Assembly (NCBI GenBank): GCA_046348225.1
Contig: JAXMEQ010000004.1
Location: 62,001 to 126,000 of the forward strand
Length of the DNA: 64,000 nucleotides
Source of the DNA: JAXMEQ01 sp046348225
Lineage (GTDB): Bacteria > Pseudomonadota > Gammaproteobacteria > Burkholderiales > Burkholderiaceae_C
Reading direction: 5' to 3'
Of the stretch, positions 16,418-24,608 are shown piece by piece. The first letter of the stretch is position 1. Each line of letters opens with the position of its first letter. A program made the position numbers and the translations under genes. Under the pieces are notes generated by a model. That model was given only the letters and a program-made list of their open reading frames with translations. It had not been told where the DNA came from and made no database searches.

Positions 16418-17275
16418 GTGTCGTTGACCTGGTCCGTCGTCGCCGCCGTGCTGTTCGGCGCACTGCTGCACGCCAGCTGGAACGCCCTGGTCAAGTCCAG
16501 CGCCGACAAGGCGCTGGACACCGCCGTCATCCACCTCGTGGGCTCGTTCATTGGCTTGCCCTTGCTGCTGCTGACCGGGCTGCCGCCGGTGGCCGCCTGG
16601 CCCTACATCGGCGCCTCGGTGGTGATCCACATCGGTTACTACATTGCCCTGACTGGCGCCTACAAGCATGGCGACCTGGGCCTGACCTACCCGCTGATGC
16701 GGGGCCTGGGCCCGATGCTGGTGGCACTGTCGGCCACCGTCACGCTGGGCGAAACCCTCACACCCCTCGCGTGGGCCGGCGTGCTGGGCGTGTGCGGCGG
16801 GGTGCTGGTGCTGGGCCTGTCGCGCCATGCGCTGGACCACCCGAAGGCGGTGGGTTTTGCGCTGGCCAATGCCGTGGTCATTGCCATCTACACCGTGGTC
16901 GATGCGCTCGGCGCCCGCGCTGCGGTGCAGGCTGGCGGCAACGCTTTCCAGTACGTGGCGCTTCTGTTTGTGCTCGACGGCTGGCCGTTTGCGCTCATCG
17001 TGCTGCGCCGCCGCGGCCTGGCCGTGGCCGCGCCCTACGCCCGGGCCCGGCTGCCGGTCGCGGCGCTGGGCGCGGCGGCTTCGCTGGGCTCTTATGGCAT
17101 TGCCCTGTGGGCCATGACGCGCGCGCCAGTGGCCACGGTGGCCGCGCTGCGCGAAACCTCGGTGCTGTTTGCCGCGTTGCTGGGCAGCTGGTTCCTGAAA
17201 GAAGCTTTCACGCTGCGCCGCGCCATTGGTACGGCGGTGATCGTGGCCGGCGTGATGGCCCTGAGATTGGGATGA
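16418..17275 (+). CDS. DMT-superfamily (EamA) transporter
   Basis: 285 residues, about ten hydrophobic helices in two EamA halves (first half GALLHASWNALVKSSADKAL, second half starting GFALANAVVIAIYTVVDALG). GTG start at 16418 gives a membrane protein beginning just before helix 1. Placed between the PhnZ-like gene and the flavoenzyme, 4 bp before the latter, it may export or import a metabolite of the phosphonate route. Direction and substrate are unknown. Confidence 0.85.
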   Translation: MSLTWSVVAAVLFGALLHASWNALVKSSADKALDTAVIHLVGSFIGLPLLLLTGLPPVAAWPYIGASVVIHIGYYIALTGAYKHGDLGLTYPLMRGLGPMLVALSATVTLGETLTPLAWAGVLGVCGGVLVLGLSRHALDHPKAVGFALANAVVIAIYTVVDALGARAAVQAGGNAFQYVALLFVLDGWPFALIVLRRRGLAVAAPYARARLPVAALGAAASLGSYGIALWAMTRAPVATVAALRETSVLFAALLGSWFLKEAFTLRRAIGTAVIVAGVMALRLG

Positions 17276-17279
17276 CACC

Positions 17280-19691
17280 ATGACACTCCCCTCCCATGCA
17301 CAAGTCGTGATCGTCGGTGGCGGCATTGCCGGCTGCTCGGTGGCCTACCACCTCGCCCGGCTGGGCATCACCGACGTGCTGCTGCTGGAACAGGGCAAGC
17401 TCACCAGTGGCACCACCTGGCATGCCGCCGGGCTGGTGGGCCAGATGCGGCCCAACCGCAGCATGACGGCCATGAGCAAGTACGGCATCGAGCTGTATTC
17501 CACGCTCGAGCAGGAAACCGGTCTGGCCACCGGCTGGAAGCAGTGCGGCAGCGTCAACGTGGCGCGCACACCCGAGCGGCTGAAGGTGCTGCGCAAGCAG
17601 GTGGCGCTGGCCCACAGCTTTGGCGTGGAATGCCACGAAATCTCGCCCGCCGAGGCCGGTGACAAATACCCGGTGATGCGCACCGACGACCTGGCCGGCG
17701 CCATCTGGCTGCCGGGCGACGGCAAGGCCAACCCGGCGGACCTGTGCATGTCGCTGGCCAAGGGCGCGCGCAACCGCGGCGTGAAGATGGTGGAGGGCGT
17801 GGAAGTCACCGGGGTGATCACCGAAGCAGGGCGCGCCGTGGGCGTGCGCACCGCTCAGGGAGAGGTGCATTGCGAAACGCTCGTCAACTGCGCCGGCCAG
17901 TGGGCGCGCCAGTTCGGCCGGCTGGCGGGCGTGAACGTGCCACTGTATTCGGCCGAGCATTTCTACATCGTCACCGGCCAGATCCCCGGCGTGCACCCCA
18001 TGCTGCCGGTGATGCGCGACCCCGATGGCTACATCTACTACAAGGAAGAAGTAGGTGGCCTCCTGATGGGCGGCTTCGAGCCCCAGGCCAAGCCCTGGGC
18101 GATGGACCCGATTCCCAGCACCTTCCAGTTCGAACTGCTCGGGGAAGACTGGGACCAGTTCGAGATCCTGATGACCAACGCCCTGCAGCGCACGCCCTGC
18201 CTGGAGACGGCGGAAATCAAGATGCTGCTCAACGGGCCCGAAAGTTTCACGCCCGACGGCAATTTCATATTGGGTGAAGCGCCTGAGCTGCGCAATTACT
18301 TCGTGTGCGCCGGCTTCAACTCCGCCGGCATTGCCAACAGCGGCGGCGCGGGCCGCCTGATGGCCGAGTGGATTGCGGGTGGCGAGCCGCCCATGGACCT
18401 GTGGGAGGTGGACATCCGCCGCTTTGGCGCCTTCACCGGCAACCGGCGTGCCCTGTCGGAGCGCACCGGCGAGACGCTGGGCCTGCACTACGCGATGCGC
18501 TGGCCGCGGCAGGAGCTGGAGACGGCCCGTCCACTGCGTACGTCGCCGCTGTACGACATCCTGTCAGGCAAAGGCGCAGAGTTCGGCAGCAAGAACGGCT
18601 GGGAACGGGCCAACTATTTCAAACCCGCCGGCGCGTTGCGCCCTGCGTACACGCTGGGCACACCCGGCTGGCTGCCCTGGATGCAGGCCGAGCAGAAAGC
18701 CACGCGTGAAGCCGTGGCCCTGTACGACCAGACCTCGTTCAGCAAACTTTTGCTGCAAGGCCGCGATGCGCTCGCGCTGCTGCAGCGCCTGTGCGCAAAC
18801 GAGATGGACGTGCCGGTGGGCAAGATGGTTTACACGCCCATGCTCAATGCACGCGGTGGCATCGAAAGCGACCTGACTGTCATGCGCCAGGCGCCGGACA
18901 AGTTCCTCATCGTCACCGGCTCGGCTCAGACGGCGCGCGACATGGACTGGATCGGCCGCCACATCGGGCCGGATGACCATGCGGTACTCACCGATGTGTC
19001 GGCCCTGTACAGCGTGCTGTCGGTCATGGGCCCCAAAGCCCGCGAACTGCTGGCCCGCGTCAGCCCGGACGACCTGTCGCCCGAGGGCCTGAAGTTTTCG
19101 TGGACGAAGGAAATCGACCTGGGCCATGCCCGCGTGCGCGCCGCGCGCATGAGCTATGTGGGCGGGCCGGGCTTTGAGCTGTATGTGCCGGTCGAAATGG
19201 CACGCCATGTGTACCTGGCATTGCAGGCGGCCGGCGACGGCCTGGGCCTGAAGGACGCGGGCTACTACGCGCTGGACGCGCTGCGCATCGAGCAGGGCCG
19301 CCGCGCCTGGGGGGCAGAACTCGGCCCCGACGAAACGCCCTGGGAGGCGGGCCTGGCCTTCAGCGTCAAGCTGGACAAGCCCGCCCGCTTTATAGGGCGC
19401 GAGGCCCTGCTGGCCGCACAGGGCCAGCCGCTGCGCAAGAAGCTGGTGACGCTGGTGTTCAGCGACGCGCAGACCTGGGGCTGGGGCGGTGAGCCGATCG
19501 TGCTGAATGGTGAAACGGTGGGCGAGATCTCGTCCGTGGGCTGGAGCCCGCTGGCCGGTGCCTGTGTGGCGCTGGGCTATGTGCGCGGCGCTGGCGCCAA
19601 CCAGTCCCACGCCGGCACACCCGCACACATCGAGCTGTGGGGTGAACGGGTGCCGGTGCAGCTGTTTGACCAGTGGCCGGTCAAAGGCTGA
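17280..19691 (+). CDS. Dimethylglycine/sarcosine dehydrogenase-like flavoenzyme (DAO + GcvT)
   Basis: 803 residues. Residues 1-365: DAO-type FAD domain with VVIVGGGIAGCSVAYHLARL and TSGTTWHAAGL, whose His48 matches the histidine that carries FAD covalently in mammalian DMGDH. About 430-700: GcvT folate-binding domain; about 710-800: GcvT C-terminal barrel (GREALLAAQGQ onwards). Family members remove N-methyl groups and pass the C1 unit to tetrahydrofolate. In this operon an N-methylated AEP or N-methylglycine is a reasonable guess. The last 118 bp are repeated at 20993-21110. Confidence 0.85.
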   Translation: MTLPSHAQVVIVGGGIAGCSVAYHLARLGITDVLLLEQGKLTSGTTWHAAGLVGQMRPNRSMTAMSKYGIELYSTLEQETGLATGWKQCGSVNVARTPERLKVLRKQVALAHSFGVECHEISPAEAGDKYPVMRTDDLAGAIWLPGDGKANPADLCMSLAKGARNRGVKMVEGVEVTGVITEAGRAVGVRTAQGEVHCETLVNCAGQWARQFGRLAGVNVPLYSAEHFYIVTGQIPGVHPMLPVMRDPDGYIYYKEEVGGLLMGGFEPQAKPWAMDPIPSTFQFELLGEDWDQFEILMTNALQRTPCLETAEIKMLLNGPESFTPDGNFILGEAPELRNYFVCAGFNSAGIANSGGAGRLMAEWIAGGEPPMDLWEVDIRRFGAFTGNRRALSERTGETLGLHYAMRWPRQELETARPLRTSPLYDILSGKGAEFGSKNGWERANYFKPAGALRPAYTLGTPGWLPWMQAEQKATREAVALYDQTSFSKLLLQGRDALALLQRLCANEMDVPVGKMVYTPMLNARGGIESDLTVMRQAPDKFLIVTGSAQTARDMDWIGRHIGPDDHAVLTDVSALYSVLSVMGPKARELLARVSPDDLSPEGLKFSWTKEIDLGHARVRAARMSYVGGPGFELYVPVEMARHVYLALQAAGDGLGLKDAGYYALDALRIEQGRRAWGAELGPDETPWEAGLAFSVKLDKPARFIGREALLAAQGQPLRKKLVTLVFSDAQTWGWGGEPIVLNGETVGEISSVGWSPLAGACVALGYVRGAGANQSHAGTPAHIELWGERVPVQLFDQWPVKG
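19561..19678 (+). repeat. 118-bp direct repeat, left copy (3' end of flavoenzyme gene)
   Basis: Matches 20993-21110 in the same orientation with three mismatches. It encodes the last ~40 residues before the C-terminal VKG of the functional gene. Sequences diverge immediately after CAGTGGCC in both copies. Confidence 0.95.
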
Positions 19692-19715
19692 CGTCTGAGG
19701 CTGCTCGCCAGACGT
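19691..19715. other. Inverted repeat at the left edge of the inserted segment
   Basis: ACGTCTG (19691-19697) pairs perfectly with CAGACGT (19709-19715) around an 11-nt loop. No T tract follows, so it is not a clear terminator. It begins at the last base of the flavoenzyme stop codon. Confidence 0.5.
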
Positions 19716-19754
19716 TATGCCGGTCTAATTTCGCGCCACAGTATTGTTTGTTTT

Positions 19755-20909
19755 TCAGTGTTTGCAGGAATCCGCGTGAAAGCCGGCTGAGAGCTCTCGC
19801 ACCAGCGACCCGAGGCGACGATCTGGATTGGAAATCGACTTCGCGGGCGTCAGAGACGGGCGATCTTCAATAGGTTTGCGCAATGCGCTGTCCAGCGTAC
19901 GGAGGCTGAGACACGCTATCCATTCAGCATCGCTATCGCCGATCTTCGGCGCCAGCCGTGCGGCGTTAGTCTGCGCGCGGTCAAATGAAGCCTGGTGTCG
20001 TGCAGCCGTTTTGGCCAAGAGGAATGCAGCCTGCGCAAGGGGCAAGTTCGCATCCACACCCAACCCGTCTCGAAGCATGACGCCCAGCGCATTCAATCCG
20101 TCAAAGTCAGAAAGTGTCCAAGCGGCGTAGAACCACCGGTAAGCCTCAGCGTGGCTTTTCGGAACCTGTTGGCCGTCAAGCAGCATGATGCCAACCGTTT
20201 GCGCTGCGGAGCCATCGCCCTCCTCAGCCATAGACCTGAATATTGCCATGCGCCCAGGCCCATCGCCTCGCTCCTTGGCAGCTTCTGCCGCGTCAAGACT
20301 ACCGAGGTTCGTGATGCCAGGAACTGGCGATGCGAGCTTCTCATAGCCGAGCCTGAGATGGCTAGGTACGGTGAACTTTGGCTCACTCCGGATTCGTTGC
20401 AACGTCTTTGGGAATTCGGCAAATTGCTCGAAACCGGGGTTCAACGCCAGACTCTTCAAGTCCAACTGCGGCACGGCATATGCTTTGGCTGCATGCTCAC
20501 AGGCCACTTTGGTTGGCATGCTTCTACGGAAATGGATTCTTGAAAGTTGTAGTGCCGCGTCGGCCCCCGCCTGGATAAGCGCTCGGGATTCACTTTGATA
20601 TTTCGATGGATCGTGTACTTTGAGATCAGCGAGGTACCTATCGATCCAGGCATATGCGGCCTCCATCTCATCCCGATTGCGCTCAACCCAACTGCGGGCA
20701 ATCCTCTCCATGCTGGGCTCCGAACTTGCCATCAGCCTTTTGCACTCGCCCAGCAGTAACGCTCGACCCATTTCGCGGGTTACTGCAAATGCTGCCGCGG
20801 CATTGCGTTGCTCGATTTCTGCTGCGCTATGCAACCCTATCTGGGCAAAGGAACCTTGTATACCTAACGAAAGCGCCGCTGCGACCGTGACCAAACGAAG
20901 AATGCCCAT
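19755..20909 (-). CDS. Exported SEL1/TPR-like repeat protein, lower G+C, inserted
   Basis: 384 residues from the ATG at 20909 (an upstream ATG at 20948 adds 13). Signal peptide MGILRLVTVAAALSLGIQGS ending FAQ. The middle is helical without clear motif. Two SEL1-like repeats are visible: GSAAQTVGIMLLDGQQVPKS with AYRWFYAAW, and GLNALGVMLRDGLGVDANLP with AAFLLAKTA. No enzyme motif is seen; SEL1 proteins are usually periplasmic scaffolds. Base composition and codon choice are visibly less G+C-rich than the flanks. It is antisense to its neighbours and lies between two copies of a 118-bp repeat, so it is probably acquired. Confidence 0.75.
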   Translation of the reverse strand: MGILRLVTVAAALSLGIQGSFAQIGLHSAAEIEQRNAAAAFAVTREMGRALLLGECKRLMASSEPSMERIARSWVERNRDEMEAAYAWIDRYLADLKVHDPSKYQSESRALIQAGADAALQLSRIHFRRSMPTKVACEHAAKAYAVPQLDLKSLALNPGFEQFAEFPKTLQRIRSEPKFTVPSHLRLGYEKLASPVPGITNLGSLDAAEAAKERGDGPGRMAIFRSMAEEGDGSAAQTVGIMLLDGQQVPKSHAEAYRWFYAAWTLSDFDGLNALGVMLRDGLGVDANLPLAQAAFLLAKTAARHQASFDRAQTNAARLAPKIGDSDAEWIACLSLRTLDSALRKPIEDRPSLTPAKSISNPDRRLGSLVRELSAGFHADSCKH

Positions 20910-20992
20910 CGATTTGCCTTTTGAACACGTAAGATCAAACATTATCACTTAGAAATAGTACTAAATATTTCAATGCATTGCTCGCCGCGAGG

Positions 20993-21110
20993 CCTGCGTG
21001 GCGCTGGGCTATGTGCGCGGCGCTGGCGCCCACCAGTCCCACGCCGGCACACCCGCCCACATCGAGCTGTGGGGTGAACGGGTGCCGGTGCAGCTGTTTG
21101 ACCAGTGGCC
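20993..21110 (+). repeat. 118-bp direct repeat, right copy (orphan 3' fragment of flavoenzyme gene)
   Basis: Encodes ACVALGYVRGAGA, then HIELWGERVPVQLFDQWP and a PAR stop ending at 21120, without the 5' part of the gene. Three substitutions from 19561-19678, one changing Asn to His. Probably the original chromosomal 3' end displaced when the SEL1 gene arrived. Confidence 0.9.
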
Positions 21111-21147
21111 CGCGCGCTGAGCAGCCGCCCCGGTATGCTCGGGCGCC

Positions 21148-21921
21148 ATGAGCACACCCACCGCCATTGAATCCGTCGCCGCTGCCCTGCTGGCGGCCTG
21201 CCGCGACCAACGCCCTGCCGACGCCACGCCGCTGGCCGAGACCCTGACCCATGCCGAAGACGCCTATGCCGTGCAGGCCCGGGTGGCCGCCGCGCTGGAA
21301 GGCGCCGATGCCCCCTTCCCGCGCCACTGGAAGTCTGGCGGCCCGTCGCGCAGCGCGGTGCTCACCCACGCTCCGCTGCCCGCCGCGGGCGTCTGGCCCA
21401 GCCCGGCGGTGGCCGCCGGCTTTCACTTCAACCTGCGGCTGATCGAGGCGGAAATCGCCTTGCGCCTGGGCGAGGCTGTCACGCCTGCCATGGCGGAACG
21501 ACTGCGGCCCGACACCGCCGGGGCGCTGGTGGCAGCGATGGCCGTGTCCATTGAAGTGGTGGACTCGCGCTGGCAGCAGGGCCCTGCTGCCCCGGCGCTG
21601 CTCAAGCTGGCCGATCTTCAGTCGCACGGCGCGCTGGTGCTGGGTGACTGGGTGGCGTACCAGCCGCGCGACTGGGCGGCGCAGACTTGCGAGGTCCAGA
21701 TCGGCGCGCAGGCGCCCGCGCATTTCACGGGCACCCATTCGCTGGGCGACCCGGCCTGGCTGTTGCCGCTGTGGCTGCGCCACGCCACGCGACACGGCCA
21801 CACCGTGCCCGCCGGCACCGTGGTGACTACCGGCACCTGGTGCGGCATGCTCAAGGCGCAGGCGGGCGACAGGGTGCACGCCCGGTTTGCCGGGGTGGGC
21901 GAAGCGCAAGTGCAGCTGTAG
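21148..21921 (+). CDS. Fumarylacetoacetase-family / 2-keto-4-pentenoate hydratase-like protein
   Basis: 257 residues. The core LIEAEIALRLG carries the E-x-E metal-ligand signature of the FAH/hydratase fold, with AAMAVSIEVVDSRW and TTGTWCGMLKAQAGDRVHARF as later conserved parts. Related enzymes hydrate 2-oxopent-4-enoate or hydrolyse acylpyruvates. No aromatic meta-cleavage genes lie nearby, so the substrate is open. Before the insertion it would have followed the flavoenzyme directly (27 bp from the repeat-copy stop). Confidence 0.8.
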   Translation: MSTPTAIESVAAALLAACRDQRPADATPLAETLTHAEDAYAVQARVAAALEGADAPFPRHWKSGGPSRSAVLTHAPLPAAGVWPSPAVAAGFHFNLRLIEAEIALRLGEAVTPAMAERLRPDTAGALVAAMAVSIEVVDSRWQQGPAAPALLKLADLQSHGALVLGDWVAYQPRDWAAQTCEVQIGAQAPAHFTGTHSLGDPAWLLPLWLRHATRHGHTVPAGTVVTTGTWCGMLKAQAGDRVHARFAGVGEAQVQL

Positions 21922-21931
21922 TCCGCCAGTT

Positions 21932-21989
21932 GCTATGGTTTTTATAGCGCCTCGCGCATGTTCCGCGCGGGCTACAGCCTGATTTGACC
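21932..21989 (-). repeat. Dispersed palindromic repeat, copy 2
   Basis: Minus-orientation copy between the convergent hydratase and proQ genes. Plus strand begins GCTATGGTTTTTATAGC and ends GGGCTACAGCCTGATTTGAC. Its hairpin may help end transcription from both sides. Confidence 0.75.
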
Positions 21990-21994
21990 TGAAT

Positions 21995-22621
21995 TCAGGT
22001 CGCGACAGCCTGCTTCACCACCGCGAGGTCCATGCCGTACATGTCGGCAAACTCTTCCGCCGTCTTGCCACTGGCGGCAAATGCGCGGCGCAGGGCTTCG
22101 CGTTTGGCGGCGCGCTCTGCCAGCTCGGCAAAGGCTTCGTCCAGCACCGCAGCGGCCACCGGGTCGGGCGTGGGCATGCGCTCCAGGTAGGCGTCGCGCG
22201 CCAGGCCGGAGGCTTCAATCGCGGCCACCAGCCGGGCCCGCAGCCACTGGGTGGCGGCAACCTTGTCGCGCGAAAGCCGGCGACGGTACACCTCCAGGAT
22301 GGCGTGGTGCACATGCTCGGGCGCCACCGGCTCCACCGGCTGGGCATTCAGGTCGTGGCGCGGTGCGCCGGACGCCACCGCCTCCAGGTAGCGGGTGGAG
22401 CGGGCATGCTGGCCCAGGGCGAGCTTGAGCTCTTCCTTCTTGAAGTCGTCCGGGTGCAGGGCCAGCAGCTCCTGGTACACGCCCAGCTTGAGCGGCAGAA
22501 AGCGCGCGCCAAACATCCTGGGGTAGAGCGCAAACAGGCGTTCCAGCACCGGGCTGGGCGCGCGCTTCGGGCGCGGGCCGGCAGGCCGTGGGGTGAGGGG
22601 CGGGGTGGCAGTGTCGGTCAT
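21995..22621 (-). CDS. ProQ/FinO-family RNA chaperone
   Basis: 208 residues. A proline-rich N-terminal linker (about 1-22) precedes the ProQ/FinO domain: LERLFALYPRMFGARFLPLK, then LALGQHARSTRYLEAVASGA with APRHDLNAQP, the concave RNA-binding face. A C-terminal helical tail has AAAVLDEAFAELAERAAKRE. The family binds sRNA and mRNA 3' hairpins. The ATG at 22621 is chosen because an upstream in-frame start would run into the divergent slyD promoter region. Confidence 0.88.
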   Translation of the reverse strand: MTDTATPPLTPRPAGPRPKRAPSPVLERLFALYPRMFGARFLPLKLGVYQELLALHPDDFKKEELKLALGQHARSTRYLEAVASGAPRHDLNAQPVEPVAPEHVHHAILEVYRRRLSRDKVAATQWLRARLVAAIEASGLARDAYLERMPTPDPVAAAVLDEAFAELAERAAKREALRRAFAASGKTAEEFADMYGMDLAVVKQAVAT

Positions 22622-22663
22622 CAAAAAAGGCCCGGAAAACAGGACCCCAGACTGTAATGCCCA

Positions 22664-22677
22664 ATCGCCCGGGCGAT
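22664..22677. promoter_or_regulatory. Perfect 14-bp palindrome between proQ and slyD
   Basis: ATCGCCCGGGCGAT in the 74-bp divergent spacer, 18 bp before the slyD ATG. A dimeric regulator site is possible; no known consensus was matched. Confidence 0.35.
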
Positions 22678-22695
22678 GCACGGCAAAATCGGGGG

Positions 22696-23172
22696 ATGAA
22701 AATCGCCAAAGACACGGTTGTGTCCCTCCAGTTCAAGGTCGCCGACGCCACGGGCAAGCTCATCGAAGAGAGCAAGGAGCCCATGGTTTACCTGCACGGC
22801 GGCTACGACAACACCCTGCCCAAAATTGAAGAAGCGCTGGACGGCCGGGAGCCCGGCTACGCGGTGACACTGGCGCTGCCCCCCGAGGACGCCTTCGGCC
22901 AGCGCAATGAATCGCTGGTGCGCACCATCCCCAAAAGCCAGTTCCCGCCCGGCGTGAAGGTGGGAGGCCAACTCGAAGGCCGGGACGACAGCGGTGCGCC
23001 CGTGGTGTTCACGGTGATGAAGATCAAGGGCCCCGAGGTGCTGCTGGACGGCAACCACCCGCTGGCCGGCAAGGCACTGAAGTTCTTCCTCAAGGTCACC
23101 GGCGTGCGCGCTGCCACCGCTGAAGAAATTGCCCACCGCCATGTCCATGGCGCGGGCGGCCACCACCACTGA
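22696..23172 (+). CDS. slyD: SlyD-type FKBP peptidyl-prolyl isomerase
   Basis: 158 residues. FKBP part: SLQFKVADATGKLIEES, then VYLHGGYDN and DGREPGYAVTLALPPEDAFG, with the IF insert following. The C-terminal EIAHRHVHGAGGHHH is a short His-rich metal-binding tail. Cytoplasmic folding helper, in E. coli also a nickel donor. The start at 22696 fits the family N terminus. The 3' end precedes the next gene by 10 bp. Confidence 0.92.
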   Translation: MKIAKDTVVSLQFKVADATGKLIEESKEPMVYLHGGYDNTLPKIEEALDGREPGYAVTLALPPEDAFGQRNESLVRTIPKSQFPPGVKVGGQLEGRDDSGAPVVFTVMKIKGPEVLLDGNHPLAGKALKFFLKVTGVRAATAEEIAHRHVHGAGGHHH

Positions 23173-23182
23173 AGGCATCGCC

Positions 23183-23755
23183 ATGAAGTTCAAGATGGCG
23201 CCGAACTCGCTGTTCGCGATTCTGCTGCGCTCGCCCTGGTGGATCAGCCTGCTGATTGCTGCCGTGTTCGCCGGGGCGTCCAAGGCGCTGCTACCCGACG
23301 ACTACTGGGTGTTTGGCGCGATAGGCGGCTTCCCGTTCCTGGGCATCGGCCTCTATGCGTTCTGGCAGCAGATGCAGGCGCCCAGCGCGGGCCGGACCGA
23401 GGCCATCCTCAAGGCCGTGGCGGCCATGGGCTGGCGCGAGTTTGCCGATGCGCTGGAGCAGGGCTTCACGGCCCAAGGCTACAGCGTGAAACGGCTGGAC
23501 GGCCCGGCCGACTTTGCCCTGCTGCGCGAGGGCCGCACCACGCTGGTGGCGGCCAAGCGCTGGAAGGCCGCACGGGTGGGCGAAGAGATGCTGCAGACCC
23601 TGCACGCGGCCCGCACCGCGCAGGACGCCAGCGCCTGCCAGTACGTGACGCTGGGCGAACCCAGCGCCAACGCCCTGCGCTTTGCCAAGCAGCACCACGT
23701 GCAGCTGGTACAGGCCGATGCGCTGGCCCTGCTGCTGAAAAAGCTGCCACTGTAG
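23183..23755 (+). CDS. Membrane-anchored Mrr-like nuclease-fold protein
   Basis: 190 residues. Two N-terminal hydrophobic helices (LLIAAVFAGASKALL and AIGGFPFLGIGLYAFW, to about 60) precede a cytoplasmic domain: FADALEQGFTAQGYSVKRLD, then ADFALLREGRTTLVAAKRWK. This matches the restriction_endonuclease-like (Mrr_cat) core, with Asp and the A-x-K motif present (VAAK where VQCK is commoner). Such small membrane-bound Mrr-fold proteins are widespread in Betaproteobacteria without known function. It is probably co-transcribed with slyD. Confidence 0.72.
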   Translation: MKFKMAPNSLFAILLRSPWWISLLIAAVFAGASKALLPDDYWVFGAIGGFPFLGIGLYAFWQQMQAPSAGRTEAILKAVAAMGWREFADALEQGFTAQGYSVKRLDGPADFALLREGRTTLVAAKRWKAARVGEEMLQTLHAARTAQDASACQYVTLGEPSANALRFAKQHHVQLVQADALALLLKKLPL

Positions 23756-23771
23756 CGGCCGTGGCCCGGCG

Positions 23772-24596
23772 CTAGTTCGGCAGCCAGAGCGACACGGCGT
23801 TGGCACTGGCCGTGGGCGAGCTGCGGCGCTCCACCATGAAGTACTGCGCCTGCCCGTTCACCGTGAACTTGTAGGCCGTGAGGTACACGTCCGCGGCCAC
23901 AAAGTCGATGCCGACCAGCGCGCGCGGCGCACCGCCGAGCTGGGCCGCGAAGGTTGCAGCGGGCACCAGGCCGCCGTCACTGCCGGTGAGGTTGCCCACC
24001 GAATCCACCGTGAGCTTGAAGGTGGCCGTGGTGGCCGCCGCGTTCTGCCCCTGGGTGGCGCCCGTGGAGTCCACATAAGCGCAGTCACGCATTTGGTAGA
24101 AGGTCCTGCCCGCCAGTTCGGCGCTGCTGGTGACCAGGCTGGCCTGCGTGGCTGCGGTGCTGGAGGCCGTGGCCACCGCCACGTACAGGCCGGTCGTGTT
24201 GCGGCCCAGGTTGAGGCTGGACGAGGTCTGGCACAGCATCAGCAGTGCGCCGTCACGCCGCGTCATCAGGTAGTAGCCGGCCGCGCCCAGCGGGAACTCG
24301 GGGTTGACGCTGGGCTGGACCACGGTCAGCGCGGGGTTGAGCGTGAGCAGCGTCTGGTTGCCCGCACCCAGCGACAGCGTGGGCCCGGCGGTCACCGCCC
24401 CTGCACCGGCCACGGCGGCCGGCTGGGTGTTGCGGTAGACGGTGAACTGGGTCGGCGCAAAGGCCGGTGCGGGCGGAGATGCCGGGGGCGGCGCCTCGGG
24501 CGCAGGGGCAGGTGAACCGCCGCCGCCACCGCCACAGGCCGCCAGGGCAGCCGCGAGAAACAGGATCGAAAGGGGTTTGTGAACCTCGATCTTCAT
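23772..24596 (-). CDS. Hypothetical lipoprotein with poly-Gly and Pro/Ala linker
   Basis: 274 residues. Lipoprotein signal ending LAACGGGGGGSP (lipobox LAAC, Cys about 21), then a Pro/Ala linker to about residue 47. The rest is beta-rich, with CQTSSSLNLGRN and MRDCAYVDSTGA giving two cysteines that may pair. Probably surface-exposed or periplasmic. I do not recognise the family. It lies 12 bp downstream of gap on the same strand. Confidence 0.65.
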   Translation of the reverse strand: MKIEVHKPLSILFLAAALAACGGGGGGSPAPAPEAPPPASPPAPAFAPTQFTVYRNTQPAAVAGAGAVTAGPTLSLGAGNQTLLTLNPALTVVQPSVNPEFPLGAAGYYLMTRRDGALLMLCQTSSSLNLGRNTTGLYVAVATASSTAATQASLVTSSAELAGRTFYQMRDCAYVDSTGATQGQNAAATTATFKLTVDSVGNLTGSDGGLVPAATFAAQLGGAPRALVGIDFVAADVYLTAYKFTVNGQAQYFMVERRSSPTASANAVSLWLPN

Positions 24597-24608
24597 GCTT
24601 CCTGTGGC

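Noticed and set aside
19561..21110. A composite transposon or IS element
   Set aside because: No transposase, no short target duplication and no terminal inverted repeats at the outer edges; the long imperfect direct repeat is coding sequence of the flavoenzyme.
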